Positions 1-12,400 of a stretch of 64,000 nucleotides of DNA are shown here, piece after piece. The stretch is taken from positions 2,472,501-2,536,500 of the forward strand of contig OY855906.1 of assembly GCA_963693305.1 (NCBI GenBank), given 5' to 3'. Every line of letters begins with the position of its first letter. Position 1 is the first letter of the stretch. The notes beneath the pieces were generated by a model, which did no database searches, was not told the DNA's origin, and was given only the letters and a program-made list of their open reading frames with translations. This stretch comes from Meandrina meandrites (taxonomy: Eukaryota; Cnidaria; Anthozoa; Scleractinia; Meandrinidae). The translations under genes were made by a program, and so were the position numbers.

Positions 1-239
1 ATCGAAGCAGTTCAACGAAATAGACTTTAATCTTACATAACAAACTATTTTAATTAAACTGGAATTAAGATTATAAAAGAAATGAAAGATTTTGCTGCGT
101 GTGTGCGTGCGTGCGTGCGTAAGCAGCACTACCTCAAAACGTACTTTTTAAAGCATTCAAATAAAAATATCTCAAAGTAGAGTATTTAACTTTTCTTCAA
201 ATTGCGATATATTGTAGTCAACCGGATGTCTTTTAAATT

Positions 240-440
240 TATGCATTAAAAAATGGGGGTCACCGTGCTCATTTAGAAGAAAATGACCATTTATTTCTCA
301 TCTGAGCTTAACCTAAAGGAAAAGCCGTAATGTTGTGTGTGCACTCGCGCTCGTGCGCGCGCTAAATGACGCGAAAACTCATGCGCTGCAAGGATGCGCA
401 ATGCAATTCAGTGGAATCACCTTAAGCGCTTTTTCCATGA
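240..440. repeat. Dispersed repeat, also seen near 9370-9530
   Basis: The text runs from 'gggggtcaccgtgctcattt' through a GC-alternating stretch to 'aaggatgcgcaatgcaattc'. A diverged copy with the same order of blocks lies near 9370-9530 in a CSTF2 intron. The shared order of motifs shows common descent; the family is not identified. Confidence 0.55.
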
Positions 441-600
441 TTTTAAAATCACACATTTTTAGTCCACCATTTTTCTTTTCTCCAATTATGGTGTTTCTTT
501 TGACTTTAGGCGGTTTCCCTGCCCAGATAAAGTTGAAGATTAGTTTATTTATTTCTTGGATGTAGTACTCTGGGATGGTCAACACGGAAGCTAAGTAAAT
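415..600 (-). mobile_element. LINE (L1/Tx1-like) reverse transcriptase fragment
   Basis: The minus-strand translation contains 'NKLIFNFIWAGKPPKVKR' followed by a GGL motif. This is the region just after the reverse transcriptase core in L1/Tx1-type non-LTR elements. The LINE at 10241-12360 has the equivalent '[15 protein letters not shown]' segment. The fragment is bounded on the left by the dispersed repeat near 423. It is a dead remnant with no start, catalytic motif or 3' end. Confidence 0.65.
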
Positions 601-772
601 TAACTTCGAAAGTCCAACATGTTTTCTATTGAAAATGTGACTGCCTAGTGAAGTGCCTGTAATCTATTTATGTGCAAGTATTTCCTGGTTCTGAGGTATT
701 TGCTGAGTTCGTTTCTCTATTACTTAGGGTCTATTTCCTCTCATGACACTTTGTACTGGCGTCGATGTTACT

Positions 773-3700
773 CTAGCCTTTACTGATTGTTTCCTGCACC
801 CAGGACTCAAGTACCGTCATATCAGAATATACTCCGTAACTATCCTTGAACGCGCAGCCATCTCCCCAGCTGATAATACCCGTAAGATACCACTTGTTAT
901 CTCTCGGACAGACCAGCGGACCTCCACTGTCTCCTTGGCATGAGTCAATTCCTCCTTCGGCGTAACCTGCACAGCGCATGCGTTCTGTAATGCCATCGTG
1001 TGTTTTCTGACAAGTGTCACGTGACACAAGAGGAACTTCTGCTTGCTGCAAAATCTGAAAAATAACCAGCTTTATAAAGGCAGGAAAACGTTGAACTACT
1101 GTGAACCGGCTTCCGACAATCCTCCATACCTCAGGTAGGTGTTTCGTAAAGTGACGGTGTTATTAAATAGAGAGGTTAAGCATGACGTTTACGGCAAACG
1201 GCAAAAATAATTCTGATTTTGCTCACTTTTTATTTAACACTTAAATAAAGCCAGTCGAAAAATAGGGAAAAAATCCCTTAATCACAGTAAATGCAAACAA
1301 TTTCCCTAAATTGTACAAACGGTTAAAATCAGACACCAAAAGTTCGATTTTTGCCGTTTGCCGTTTGCCGTAAACGTCATGCTTAACCTCTCTATTAGCC
1401 TGCGAACGCAGACGTATTTCCGGCTGTCGCTTGTCTCCGCCGAGACAAGTACAAGCGACAGCCGGAAATACGTCTGCGTTCGCAGGTTATGGTGTTATCT
1501 TGTAAGCCCCCAAGTCCACCCCACTGACTCCTCCCCCGGAATCAAGTAAGTCAGTAAGAAAGTAAACCACATCGTTGTTAATTTACCTGTGATTCTTTTC
1601 CCCTGTCTGTTGTATCGCCCCACCCAGTGATGTAACAATTGGTTCCGGCATCAAAGTCTGTTGTGGGTAGGCAGACAGGTCTCACGTTACTGTTGAACTT
1701 GATTGGGTTCTTCAGTTTGATCAGCGCCACGTCATAGTCAAAACTGTACGGGTCATAATTCGGATGTTTGATGATCTTGTCGATTGGAATTATTTGTTCA
1801 TATCCCTCCTTTCCATGAACATCATGTTCGCCTGTCATAGGATTATACAAACATTTTGGTTGGTAAACAAGTAAGGTTAACAAAAACCCGAATTTTTCAC
1901 TATTTAAATGCATACATACACTATTGTTGACCACAAAAACGATGTTATAAAATGCCTAGAGTCTGAGTTTCTAATTTTTAACGGTTAACTGTTGAACATC
2001 AAATTAAGGACCCAAAAAAGAAAAGCTTTTACGGCCAAACGCTACCTTCATCTTTGGCACATGTATATCTTATGGTCTATTTAACAATTTATATTCCACG
2101 AGCGCGTGTTGGATATGAGATGGTAGATAGCAAACGAGGCGAGTAACGCTGAGTTGGCTATACAATGGCTATAACTATATCTCATATTCAACAAGCGCGA
2201 GTGGAATAATTGTTTATTAAAAACAATCCAAGAATTGCAATATTTGAGCTCTCCGGCTGTTCTCTCTGATGCATACACCTACCACTGATTTGTAGTGAAT
2301 GGGCTATGGGCTCATATACCATGGCCTAGAAACCAATCAAAACTCAGGAATTGCAATATATCATGGCTACTTTTTAATAAGAGTGTAAACCATAATGCGG
2401 TCGATTTTTAAGCGATGACGTCATAGAATGACGTCATCGGTTAATGCTGTAAAGCGAAAAAGCGATGGAATTTATGGAATTTTTGGTGTTACGGTGTGAG
2501 CGCGATTACTCCCTGAATTGAACCGAAGAGCATTGGGAACTAGGTGCATGGTTTGTGTTCTTGTTCTTGTCGTCGTGCGAGTGGAAGAGATCTGTTGTCT
2601 GTTGCAATCGCCCGATCTTTCTAGAACCGAATAGAATTTGGAACTAACTTCAGCAATAAACGTCAGTAGAAAAGAATTCAAGTAAAACTCAACAAGAAAT
2701 CATGGCGTAGAACTCAAAGCAAAATACTCCCGGGCAGTTAGAAAGGACCGATTCTATGTATAAACGAAAGACACAAATTATATTTGATGTGTTTCATTAG
2801 ATTTAGTAAACAGAAATCTTTACATTTTTTAAAAGAAAAGGGCTAAACATTTTCAAGACAGCGTTTGACCTTGTATCGTATGTCGTCAGTATCGGATGTC
2901 GCGCTACAGGATAACACAGCTTTTGTCAAACAGTCATTCAACACAGAAGTTGTTCAGGAATAAACGTCAGTAGAAAAGAAATCAAGTTTAACTCAACAAG
3001 AAAGCACTGCGTGGGACTTAAAGCAAAATACTCCCGGGCAGTTAGAAAGGACTAATTCTAAGTATAAGTGAAAGAGACTTATTATATTTGATGTGTTTTA
3101 TAAGATTTAGTAAACAGAAATCTTTAATTTTTTTTAAAACAAAAGGGCTCAACAATTTCAAGACAGCGTTTGACCTTGTATCATATGTCGTCAGTATCAG
3201 ATATCTCCCTGCAACATAACGCAACTTTTGTCGAACAGTCATTCAACACAGAAGTTGTCAGCTATTTTTATTAACTTTCTTGAAATTTTCTGTCAAATTT
3301 CCTGAAAATTCTTAAAGACCCCTTGTGAAACGTCATCGCTTCTGCATGCATTGCGTGCCGTTTATTTAAAATAATATAAGCGTAAATGCTAAACAAGATC
3401 TACATATAATGTGATGAAGAAGCGTTCCTTTTACCTGCAGTTACAGTATAATCCTTAGGATTATCTCTGTCGTCAAAACAATGAGCTGCAGTAACTATCC
3501 AATACGGTGTAAGAATGGAGCCTCCGCACCACTGGGGGGCCTCGTGTTCATTGTAGTCCAATAACACTTGCCATGGCCAAGACCCTGGTGGTGCGTCTGT
3601 GCCCCCTACAATTCTGCTACCGGCCTTTTTCCTGCCACACTCCACGTTCCCTAGTTATGAAAACAAATTAATAAACCTGATGCCAAGCGCGGGAAAAACA

Positions 3701-4940
3701 TGCGCCAAGCGCGGGAAAACATGTACGAAGGGCGCGAGAAAACGCGCGTGTGCCTATAAAAACAACATGTTTGACTGATTAGAGCTTGCTGCAGAAGTAT
3801 CTTTTAGCTAATAAAGCTCAGTAAACGCTAACCCAAAGCCAATGCAAACTTCAATGCATAATATTATAACTATTTTACACCTTCAATTGAAAGCCTCTCT
3901 ATTTCAGGGAGAATTAACTCCTTAAAGGCTTGAATTATTTCCTTACCCTGATCAATGGTTGGCTGTGTACCATTAATTGTCGGTGCATCTGAAAGATCAT
4001 ATTAGGCAGAAAGTATCAGGTAACAATACTTCTGACATAAATGATAAGTGGAATGGAGGCTTGAATTCGGGACCACCGAAGACAAATCCATCTAGTGGCA
4101 GGAAGGAGGATTTGAACCCGGGACCTCCGGATTACAAGTCCAGCGCCCTAATAACCACTAGGCCACGCTGTCTCCTAAAAACAAAATAAATATTGTTCTT
4201 TTGCAGTTTTCTCGGTGCAGGTGACACCGACAATAATAAAATTGATTCTAAACTGATTCTGTTACCGTTGTTGCTTTATTTAATACAAAACTGACCTGGC
4301 GCCCTTATACGAACCTGCTCGTTTGTTTCTTAATTTGTGCTCTTTAAAAGACTTGAAGATATCTGAAACACGTATAAAGAACTAGTCAGAACAAAATGAA
4401 TCCCGCCTTCAATGAATTAAAATGCTTAGACAGTGTATATATTTGATTTGTTGGCGAAGTAATAAGCTTGTAACCCCGAGATTATCAAGTTAGTTGGTAA
4501 GTTGTGTGGTATCATTCCCTGAACAAGAAATCCTTTAGACAGAAGGCGCTAACAGAAATTGAATTCCTTTCGTTTGAATATTATGATTAAGTTGTCATAT
4601 CAATCTAGCTCGACAGAGAGAAACACTTCTTGAAATGCCTCGTGTAGTGACGATCTACTCACAGCAAGGTTAAACACTGTTCGAACCGGGGTTCGAACAA
4701 ATTGATTTTTCTTGGGGGGGGGGGGGGTGGGGGGCTTTGCAAAGAAGAAACAATTTATAACAGAAAAGATAACACAAAATTGAAAACGAGAACTGAAATC
4801 CTGCAGCGTAATAAATTCAAGTCAAACATACCGTCAATAACATTCCTTGGCTGTTTTTTTCTTCCTTGACTAATCTCAGAAAAGAAAAAAGCCAAAAGTA
4901 GAGCAAAAGTTGCAAAAAGCTGGTTAGATTTGATCAACAT
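773..4940 (-). CDS. Secreted trypsin-like serine protease (S1 family), 297 aa
   Basis: Five exons join in frame: 4940-4832, 3988-3947, 3650-3435, 1831-1587, 1054-773. Residues 1-26 form a hydrophobic signal peptide (FATFALLLAFFF). A short pro-region follows, then an activation site SR|IVGG at Arg63/Ile64; Cys55 just before it could tether the propeptide. The catalytic triad is complete: His107 (TAAHC), Asp156 (DVAL), Ser247 (GDSGGP). Asp241, six residues before the serine, is the position-189 specificity residue, so cleavage after Lys/Arg is expected. The first three junctions are phase 1, and exon 2 is a 42-nt micro-exon. It is probably extracellular and digestive or defensive; the physiological substrate cannot be told. 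The in-frame ATG at 4940 was chosen because it directly begins the signal peptide and lies below a TATA box. Introns carry several MITEs and a tandem duplication. Confidence 0.93.
1164..1396. mobile_element. Inverted-repeat MITE in trypsin intron 4
   Basis: A left arm beginning 'aatagagaggttaagcatga' near 1166 is repeated as its reverse complement ending at 1396, with an AT-rich spacer. The octamer ggtgttat occurs at 1156-1163 and again at 1491-1498, beyond the second palindrome, suggesting an 8-bp target duplication around both elements. The superfamily is not certain. Confidence 0.65.
1399..1486. mobile_element. 88-bp near-perfect palindromic MITE
   Basis: The arm 'cctgcgaacgcagacgtatt' and its continuation are mirrored almost perfectly to 1486. 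TTA lies on both sides, which would fit a 3-bp TTA target duplication of the PIF/Harbinger type. It abuts the right end of the preceding inverted repeat and so looks inserted into it. Confidence 0.7.
2083..2370. repeat. Hairpin repeat with downstream extension
   Basis: The block 'tattccacgagcgcgtgttg' near 2092 pairs with its inverted copy ending near 2209, and the pairing extends outwards to about 2083 and 2215. Related AT-rich sequence continues to about 2370. It lies in intron 3 of the trypsin gene. It looks like a MITE; the right boundary is approximate. Confidence 0.5.
2655..3258. repeat. Direct tandem duplication, period about 304 bp
   Basis: Two nearly identical units run from 2655 to about 2958 and from 2959 to 3258; both start 'aataaacgtcagtagaaaag' and end 'acacagaagttgt'. 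They differ by scattered substitutions and a small indel. The pair lies in trypsin intron 3 and contains no exon. Confidence 0.9.
4051..4175 (-). mobile_element. tRNA-derived SINE, family A
   Basis: Reading the minus strand from 4175, the head has a tRNA-like box A (TGGCCTAGTGG) and box B (GGGTTCAAATCC), then a unique body. It lies in trypsin intron 1. Copies of the same family occur at 5950-6115 and 39791-40070. The acceptor ends do not pair, so it is not a functional tRNA gene. Confidence 0.85.
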
Positions 4941-4977
4941 TTTGTCAAAGAACAAAAAACTTCATACAAGCTCTGCT

Positions 4978-4985
4978 CTTATATA
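4978..4985 (-). promoter_or_regulatory. Probable TATA box of the trypsin gene
   Basis: On the minus strand the sequence reads TATATAAG, about 40 bp upstream of the protease ATG. A transcription start some 30 bp downstream would leave a very short 5' leader, as is common for secreted protease genes. The position is seen in the sequence; function is inferred. Confidence 0.5.
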
Positions 4986-5949
4986 CTGAGGCCTATGAAA
5001 GTGCTTATCAAGGAGGAACATAACAACGCGTTTTGTTATGTACACAACAAGAACGATATAGCTAGGGATCAAGATTGATATACGTACAGGAAGACGGTTA
5101 TCAATCATCAAAATTTACAAATGTAAGAAAAGCCGATCGCTATAAATACCACGATTGCTTTAAATAAATCAAACGCGCATATTATATGTTAAGATTCGTA
5201 AAAGTAATATCATTTATTTTGTAATACGATATGATACAGTATAAATGGGACAAACATATTACACGAGGCTCACCAATAACCTAGTGATATGAAGAAAAAG
5301 ATGCATAATATGATATACATTCAACTGGCGTATATATCAAGACCTTGAATCGGAGATGGAGATATTTTTCATACATTCCACGCACGTCCTCTTTTACGAA
5401 TTTTTTATTTCACGGACTCGCAATAAGAAATTAGTATTACTCGATGATTCGTCCAAAATTGATTTGTGAGCGGGTTTCCTTAATATTACAGCTGGCCTTC
5501 TAGATTTTCTTTTTTAGGTCACACTCAAGACTCTTAAAGCAAGGGGAAATATTTTGCTTGAAAGGTACTTCTCATTAGGAAGTGTGGCGCCAGTTGGACG
5601 AGCGCGTTTCCGTATTTAGAAACTGTATTTCCGTATTTGTACCAAAGTTTCATGTACTTATATCCTGGAATGTGATTTAAATACAGCAACAAAAACAGAC
5701 ACTGATTCACCCGGAAATAGCTAAAGAAATTATGTTAAATCAGGGCAGTGTAGTCTTTTGGAATTCTTTAGTTCTGTTGCTGGATCTAGAAACGCGAGAC
5801 CTGAGGCGAATGCCGATGATGTCACCGTTTAAGTTGGGGTAAAGCAACTTAAATAAAAATAAATCACTTTATTAAAGTGTCAATGTATTTAGCACGGCTG
5901 TACTAATTGAGGACACTGTAAATAGTGAAACAAATATTATAAATCAAAC

Positions 5950-6115
5950 AGAAACCCAACTGGCAGGAGGCTGACCAGTTGGCTACATACAAAGCGTGGA
6001 GGAGTTAAATTCAGGACCACCGAAGACAAATCCATCTAGTGGCATGGAGGAGGATTTGAACCCGGGACCTCCAGATTACAAGTCCAGCGCCCTATCCACT
6101 AGGCCACGCTGCCTC
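5950..6115 (-). mobile_element. tRNA-derived SINE, family A
   Basis: The same head and body as the copy at 4051-4175, read on the minus strand from 6115. It keeps more of the body, including the 'gaccagttggc' block found in inverted orientation in the longer copy near 39925-39960. Confidence 0.85.
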
Positions 6116-6452
6116 TTACTTACGATTAAGTTGAATGTTCTGCAAAGATTCCCTGTGTTCCGGAGGATCTTCTTGCACGCTATTATGGATAAATCAGCCA
6201 AAAGTAGATTTAGGGGTATGGGAAACACAGTGCAGGTGCGAAAAACTCCTTAGGAACACAGAAAAGATGCACGAAATCCCACTTAATCTTGAGGTTAATC
6301 TTAAGTTGCTTTATGCAGCTGGACCCAAATTCCTTCCAAAACCAACCCAGTGAGTAAGTCAGAAAATGCTACATCAAAAAACAGGCATGTTTGACAAATT
6401 TAATGAAGCTTTCAAAGCAGAGGACGGACAAATCGAATGAAATTGTTATAAA

Positions 6453-9400
6453 TTAATGAGGCTGTGTGCTGTGAGCTATCTGTTCCTTCAGCACCATGAT
6501 GCTATGTCGTTGATCATCTGGTAAAAGCGCGATCTGTTGCTCGGTCAGGCTCAAAACTTGCATGATAAGGGCCGCCTGTGAACGAAAGAAACAAAGTTTT
6601 ACTCGCTCTGTGAACTGGCAAAAACAATGGAATGATGTAAATATAATTTCTAGTTTCTATCAAGAGCTTTCAGAAAGACCAGACACCTGCCGGAGCATCG
6701 GCGGGTATTCTGTCGTGAATTCCTAGCAAACATTCAAAGGGAAGATGTTTCCAACTTCTTAAATTAATGACTCTCCGAAGGGTACTGCACAACGGCAGCC
6801 ACTAACGTCAAATCTTATTGAAAGCCCCTGAAAAGCTGTATCAAATGATACGTATTTGTTTTAGATGACCCTTATTACCTATTTTAATGGAACGTAAGTT
6901 CTTTTCAACACGATTTGTCCTTTTTGTCAGCCCTCTATTTCATTAATTAAGATGGAGAGGCCCACGTTCTTGCTACCCCAACATAGCGGCCACCCGAACT
7001 GCAAAAAACAGTACTAAATCGGAAGAAAACGAGGGACCTTTACGGCATTTCACACCCAGTGAACAAAAACTGAGACAAAAACACGAATCGTTATGTGATT
7101 ACCTTTTCTTGATCTTGTGCGGTGACGTCACCACCCTGTGTGCCAGGCCCCGCGGGGGGAGGATTAAAACCTGTGAAAAGGAACTGCATGTTAGAGACAA
7201 GAAAGGTGTTGTCGCAATAAAAAATCACCTGTATCACCCAACATAAAAGACACAGACTTTTCCATTACATTGTGTTATAAGACGTTGTTGGGAACGAAGC
7301 AAAATTAAAGCGTTTTTATTGCACAAGGCAATCCACTTCAGGGCTGTGCTCTAAGGGTGCCGGGTGCCTCAGGTGAAACTTATTTCTTTCATATAAGCTT
7401 TATGCTGGGCACCCTGGATCTCATAGTTTGGAGCCTTTGGGCTCCTTGTAATTTTTCTTAGAGCACAGCCTTGCCACCTATTTATTGGCTAGTTTAATAT
7501 ACTTGACTGTGAGATCACACAAAGTTGGTTCTATAGAACTAAAAGTTTTATAGAACCAGTACTATAACTATAGCAAAGTAGCATCTCCTTCAATAAAAAT
7601 TAAATGCCCTGCGCGCGCAAATGCTCTACGGCTGTTCCCAAGCGGAATGGTTATTTGCACTAGCATGAGTTTGAATTCACTGACTTTTCCCTGACAAGAA
7701 AACTGTCATAAAATGGTCAGTTAATGACCATAGCAAGGCTGATCAATTGAATTGTCACAAACTTATGCTTTAAATTTACTTTAGTTTCTTTTGCAGATGG
7801 CAATCACTGACCATATGTTGTTCGTCAGTTTTCAGGAACACTCAAAACCTCAATCAGATTCAGCATGCACCATAACATAAAAGTCACCGACGTCTCTCCT
7901 AACTTTGACAAGAAATTTGGAAAACAAAAACCATTCACTGACGTTTTCCTGACCATTGGCAGCCTGGTCACATCTATTTTCTACTCTTTGAGTATATTTA
8001 TCTCACCTGGGGGGCCTCTGGGAGGAGGTCCTCCTTGGTTAGGTCCCCATTGCTGCTGTGGAGAATGGACAGGCCCTGAAAATCGTCCATCAGATGGGGG
8101 CCCAGGTGGGCCACGATCAGCACGCGGGTCCCTTGGACCCCCAGGCCCAAATCTCTGCTCTGGAGGGGGGCCTCTGGGGTCCCTGGGTTGGTCTCTGGGG
8201 TCCATTGAGGGACCTCGTCTATCATCTGCAGTAAATTAAGGATTTAAAATTGGAAATAGATCATGCAAAATCTAGAAACCTATCAAATTGTCGTGTTCCT
8301 TTGGGATGCGATGCCATCCACGAAATAACTTCTGCATGCATCATGGAAAGTGTGGAAGGAAAGTGGCCTGATGGTTCTAGGGCTCGACTCCATATTGAGC
8401 AGTTTGTGTTTGTGCCCTGCAATGGCCCCCAGTGAGAAGAAATACTTCTAGTCACTTTAATGGAACCTCCACTCCTACAACAAATTGATGCGGAATTGTT
8501 TGAAATAATGCCAAAATTCCAAATTTTACAGGTCGAGGGAGAAATAACATTTAATAATAACAATAAATGGAAAAGTTTCCAAATGGCAACTTATGGGAAA
8601 TTCAAAAGCCATAATCTTTTTATTTATTGTTAGTATTAAATGCTATTCCTCCCTTAACTTATAAAATTTGGAAATTAGGCATTACTTCAAACAATTTAAC
8701 GGCAACTTGTTGCAAGAGTGGAAGTTCCCTTTAATGCTACAGAAACCAGAGGTAAGTTTCACTCTAATGAGCCACTAGATTCAAACACAGACTTAATCTT
8801 TATCATAGGAAACCAAATGTACAAAAGCAGTGAATTGTTCACATGAAGGATTTGAAATAATTGTGTTCCTTTTAAGGTCATTCCTCTGAAATAGAACTGA
8901 CAATAGATTTTCATTCAAACTTTGTCTATTGATTGATTGTTCATCTCAAGGGAACCTAAATTTCAAAATAAAAAATAGGGGTCCCCGTATTCGTTTGGGA
9001 GCAGGAGGACTTTGAATCTACCCCATAATTCCTTACAATATCAGCCTCCAGAAAAGCGTCATTTGAACCGTTCATTTAACCTTTCGCAGGAGCAGAAAAA
9101 CATAGGGAGGACGCAAAATGTGATATTTATCAACAGAAGCACTGCATCGACTTCAAGAAACAATTTTACTGTTTGTTTCAGGACAAAGGCATGACAGCTA
9201 TTTAACTTGTTCCAAACGTACAGTGCCCTCGAGGCCACAAATTTATCTTCACTGGTAGCGGCGAAGTTCATGTTTCCGTTGATTACTGAAGTTTCAACAA
9301 TAGAAATTTGTTTATATTCACTGCATAGAAAGGAGGCGTTCACTGGACTCAGAAAAAGAGAAAAAATTGATAGGTCACCGTGTTCGTTTACTAGAAAACG

Positions 9401-12400
9401 ACGATTTACCTCGTGCACGAGCCAAGCCGAAAAGAAAAAGCAGCCATTTTCTTAATGTGCGTGTGCTGGTACGCACGCTAATCGCGCGTAAATTTATGCA
9501 CAGTAAGGATGCGCAATACAAAACAGAGGAATGACTTTAAATTGCCATAAATATTGAAATTGATTGTGCAAATTGAAATATGGAAACCTAACAAATTTTC
9601 ATGTGCCAGCCTTGGTTGTGTGAAATCACACATGACAATCATGTAGTTGTGGGTTCTGCACCCTTGCTCCAAGACAGTCGTTTATAAATCAGTCTCACAA
9701 TGTAGGTCACGACTTGCATGTTAGACATGCAAGTTAAAAGGCGTGAGCACAATGCCCATGTCAGCTGAGGTTTGTTTGTTTCTTTTTTTTTTCCAGCAAA
9801 TTTTGACATGTGCTTCATGGACAAGATCTACTTTAGCCCAAGGTGTGAACAAGCTTTCTCACTGGATAAATCCCCTGAGCTTCATGTACTGTGCTCTGTA
9901 GACAACCAAAGACACTATCACAAATTTAACACAGATGACTTGGAGCAAGTCTACGTGCTCCCAAGCAGACTCTCTGTCTGTAAGAAATGAGATTAAGAAT
10001 AAAGATATACCTCTGGGTGGCTCTCTGCTCCTTGGATCTCTGGGGTCAAACGGCATGCGGCGATCTCTTGGCTCTCCAAACTGCTCTTGTGGAGGGCCTC
10101 TAAAGTCAGGAGGACCCTGGGGACCTAACAAATCGACAGAATTAGCTCAAAATATTTATTCCCCTTATTGACAACTGCTATGATTTGGAGTTAAATGCAG
10201 TTGAACCCCTATTAAGCGGCCGCCCCCTATTAAGCGGCCAGTTACTAAAGTCCTGAAACCATTATCTGTATACACAACAGATTTCTTTAAGCTATCAAGG
10301 GGAGTCAGACAAGGGTGCCCTCTCTCCCCGTACCTTTTTATTCTAGGGGTGGAAATATTGGCTACCAAGATTAGACATGACGATAGTGTAGAGGGGATTA
10401 AGGTGTTTCAAACAGAGCACAAGATCAGTCAATTTGCGGACGATACCACTCTTTTTCTCAGAAACTTAAACTCGGTACAAAACTCGATAACTTTGGTTGA
10501 TCAATTTGGTGACATTTCAGGTCTCTCGTTAAACGTGGAAAAAACAAAAGCTCTATGGTTAGGCCCTTGGAGATTTAAAAGCTCGAAGCCGTTTGGCCTA
10601 AAGTGGACTACAGACCCAGTAAGAGCTCTGGGTATCTTCATCTCTTATGATGTAAAATAAAACAATAAAAAAAATATTGATCGGAAAATTGACAACATGA
10701 CAACAAAATTAGACATCTGGAGGGCCCGGTGCCTGTCCCTCCTAGGCAAATGCCTTGTGGTAAAGTGTTTGGGTATTCCTAACTTGATTTACTCCGCATC
10801 GATGCTTTCAATGCCTAACACCTATGTTCCCTCGATTAAGGATGCCATCTTCAAGTTTATCTGGAATAACAAACGAGATAAAATAAAAAGAGACGTAATG
10901 TACCAAGATTATCCTAAGGGTGGTTTACGCGCCCCGAACATCGATATATTGTTTAAGTCCTTAAATTTAGCTTGGATTCAAAGACTTCTGACTGAAGATC
11001 CACTCTCGTCCGAAACTTGGAAATCAATTCCGAACCACTTCTTTAATAAGTATGGTGGTCTCGCCTTTCTTCTCCGCTGTAATTATGACAAAATGCTTTT
11101 AGAGAAATCCGGACTTCCGCTGTTCTACAGACAAATCCTGGTGAATTTTTTAGAACTTAAGAGCTTATACCAATCCAACAACGGCTCAGACCTGCTTTTG
11201 TTCAACAACAAGAAAATAAAAATTGATGGTAACTCAATATTCTACCCTGACTGGGTAGAAAAAGAAGTCCTATCAATCCAAGATCTTCTGGATCACAATA
11301 GAAAGTTTCTTTCTTTTCAAGTGTTTCAACAAAAATACAACATTAAATGTAGTTTTTTAAAGTATTTTCAAATCCTCTCAGCGATACCAAAATATCTATT
11401 TGAAAAGGCGAGGACCGCACCTCATGTTGACAAGCGTAGTTTCTCTGGCAACACTTTGTATCAACTGTCTAACTCTACTGTTATAGACTTAGCCAAAATG
11501 AAATGTAAAGACTATTACTGGCTCTATGTCAATGCGACCGATGTAGAACCTACCGGCCAAAAGAAATGGCAGACAGAACTTAAACTGGAAAATTTTAGGT
11601 GGGATCTGGCTTTTACTCAGATAAGTAAAACTTGCAAAGAAACAAAACTTAGAGAATTTAATTATAAACTACTTCACAGAACAATTGTTACAAAAAAGGA
11701 ACTATATACTTATGGAATTGAAATGGACTGCAAATGCATTTATTGCAATAGACCCGACTCCATTCTACATTCTTTCGTCGAGTGTGAAGTATCTAAGTCC
11801 TTCTTTGACAAAGTTATTTCATGGTTTAATAACACAAACTTTTCGGAATTTTCACCAACAGTGGCTGAAATTCTCTTTGGAATCTGGAATTGCGGAAACG
11901 ACAAAAAGCTAACCAAATTTAATTACTGCTTATTATTTGCCAAATTTTTCTTATATCACCAAAAGCGTAATTTAAAGCAATGTAACTTTAATGAATTCAT
12001 TATCAAACTACTCTTCAAACTTCAACTTGAAAATTTTCTTTAATTTCCAACCTGAAAGGAGAAAATGCTTCTCTCTCAGACTCGTTATTATAAGGATTAG
12101 TGATTAACCCGTTTTGTTTGTAATTAAATTTGTCAATTGTAATTTAGTAAACTATTTTTGGAATAATCTGTATCATATGCATAAGCCGTAATTATCAGTA
12201 GTATATCTTAATTGTATGTAAACAAAATAATTCTGTAAGTAATTTATTGTAATTTTAGCAACTATCTTTCTTTTCCCTCTCCTTTTTCTGTGTATTCAAT
12301 TTTTATGTTAAGGTTGTGAGTTATCAATAAAGTTCATTTAAAAAAAAAAAAAAAAAAAAATACTGTAAATAAAACCACTTTTAAGCGACCACCTCTATTA

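Larger units (their letters stand above)
1..772. other. 3' flank of the trypsin gene, repeat-derived
   Basis: No gene is supported here. The stretch holds a short GT/GC-rich simple repeat near 96-121, a dispersed repeat around 240-440, and a LINE fragment on the minus strand up to about 600. The rest is low-complexity AT-rich sequence in which I see nothing. Confidence 0.5.
4941..6452. other. Intergenic region between trypsin 5' end and CSTF2 3' end
   Basis: It contains the trypsin promoter at its left end, a family A SINE at 5950-6115, and otherwise AT-rich sequence with no supportable gene. The CSTF2 3' UTR must lie just below 6453, but I could not place a convincing polyadenylation signal. 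Confidence 0.5.

Noticed and set aside
9059..9418. 119-residue minus-strand frame in CSTF2 intron 8
   Set aside because: It overlaps a dispersed repeat and shows no recognised domain.
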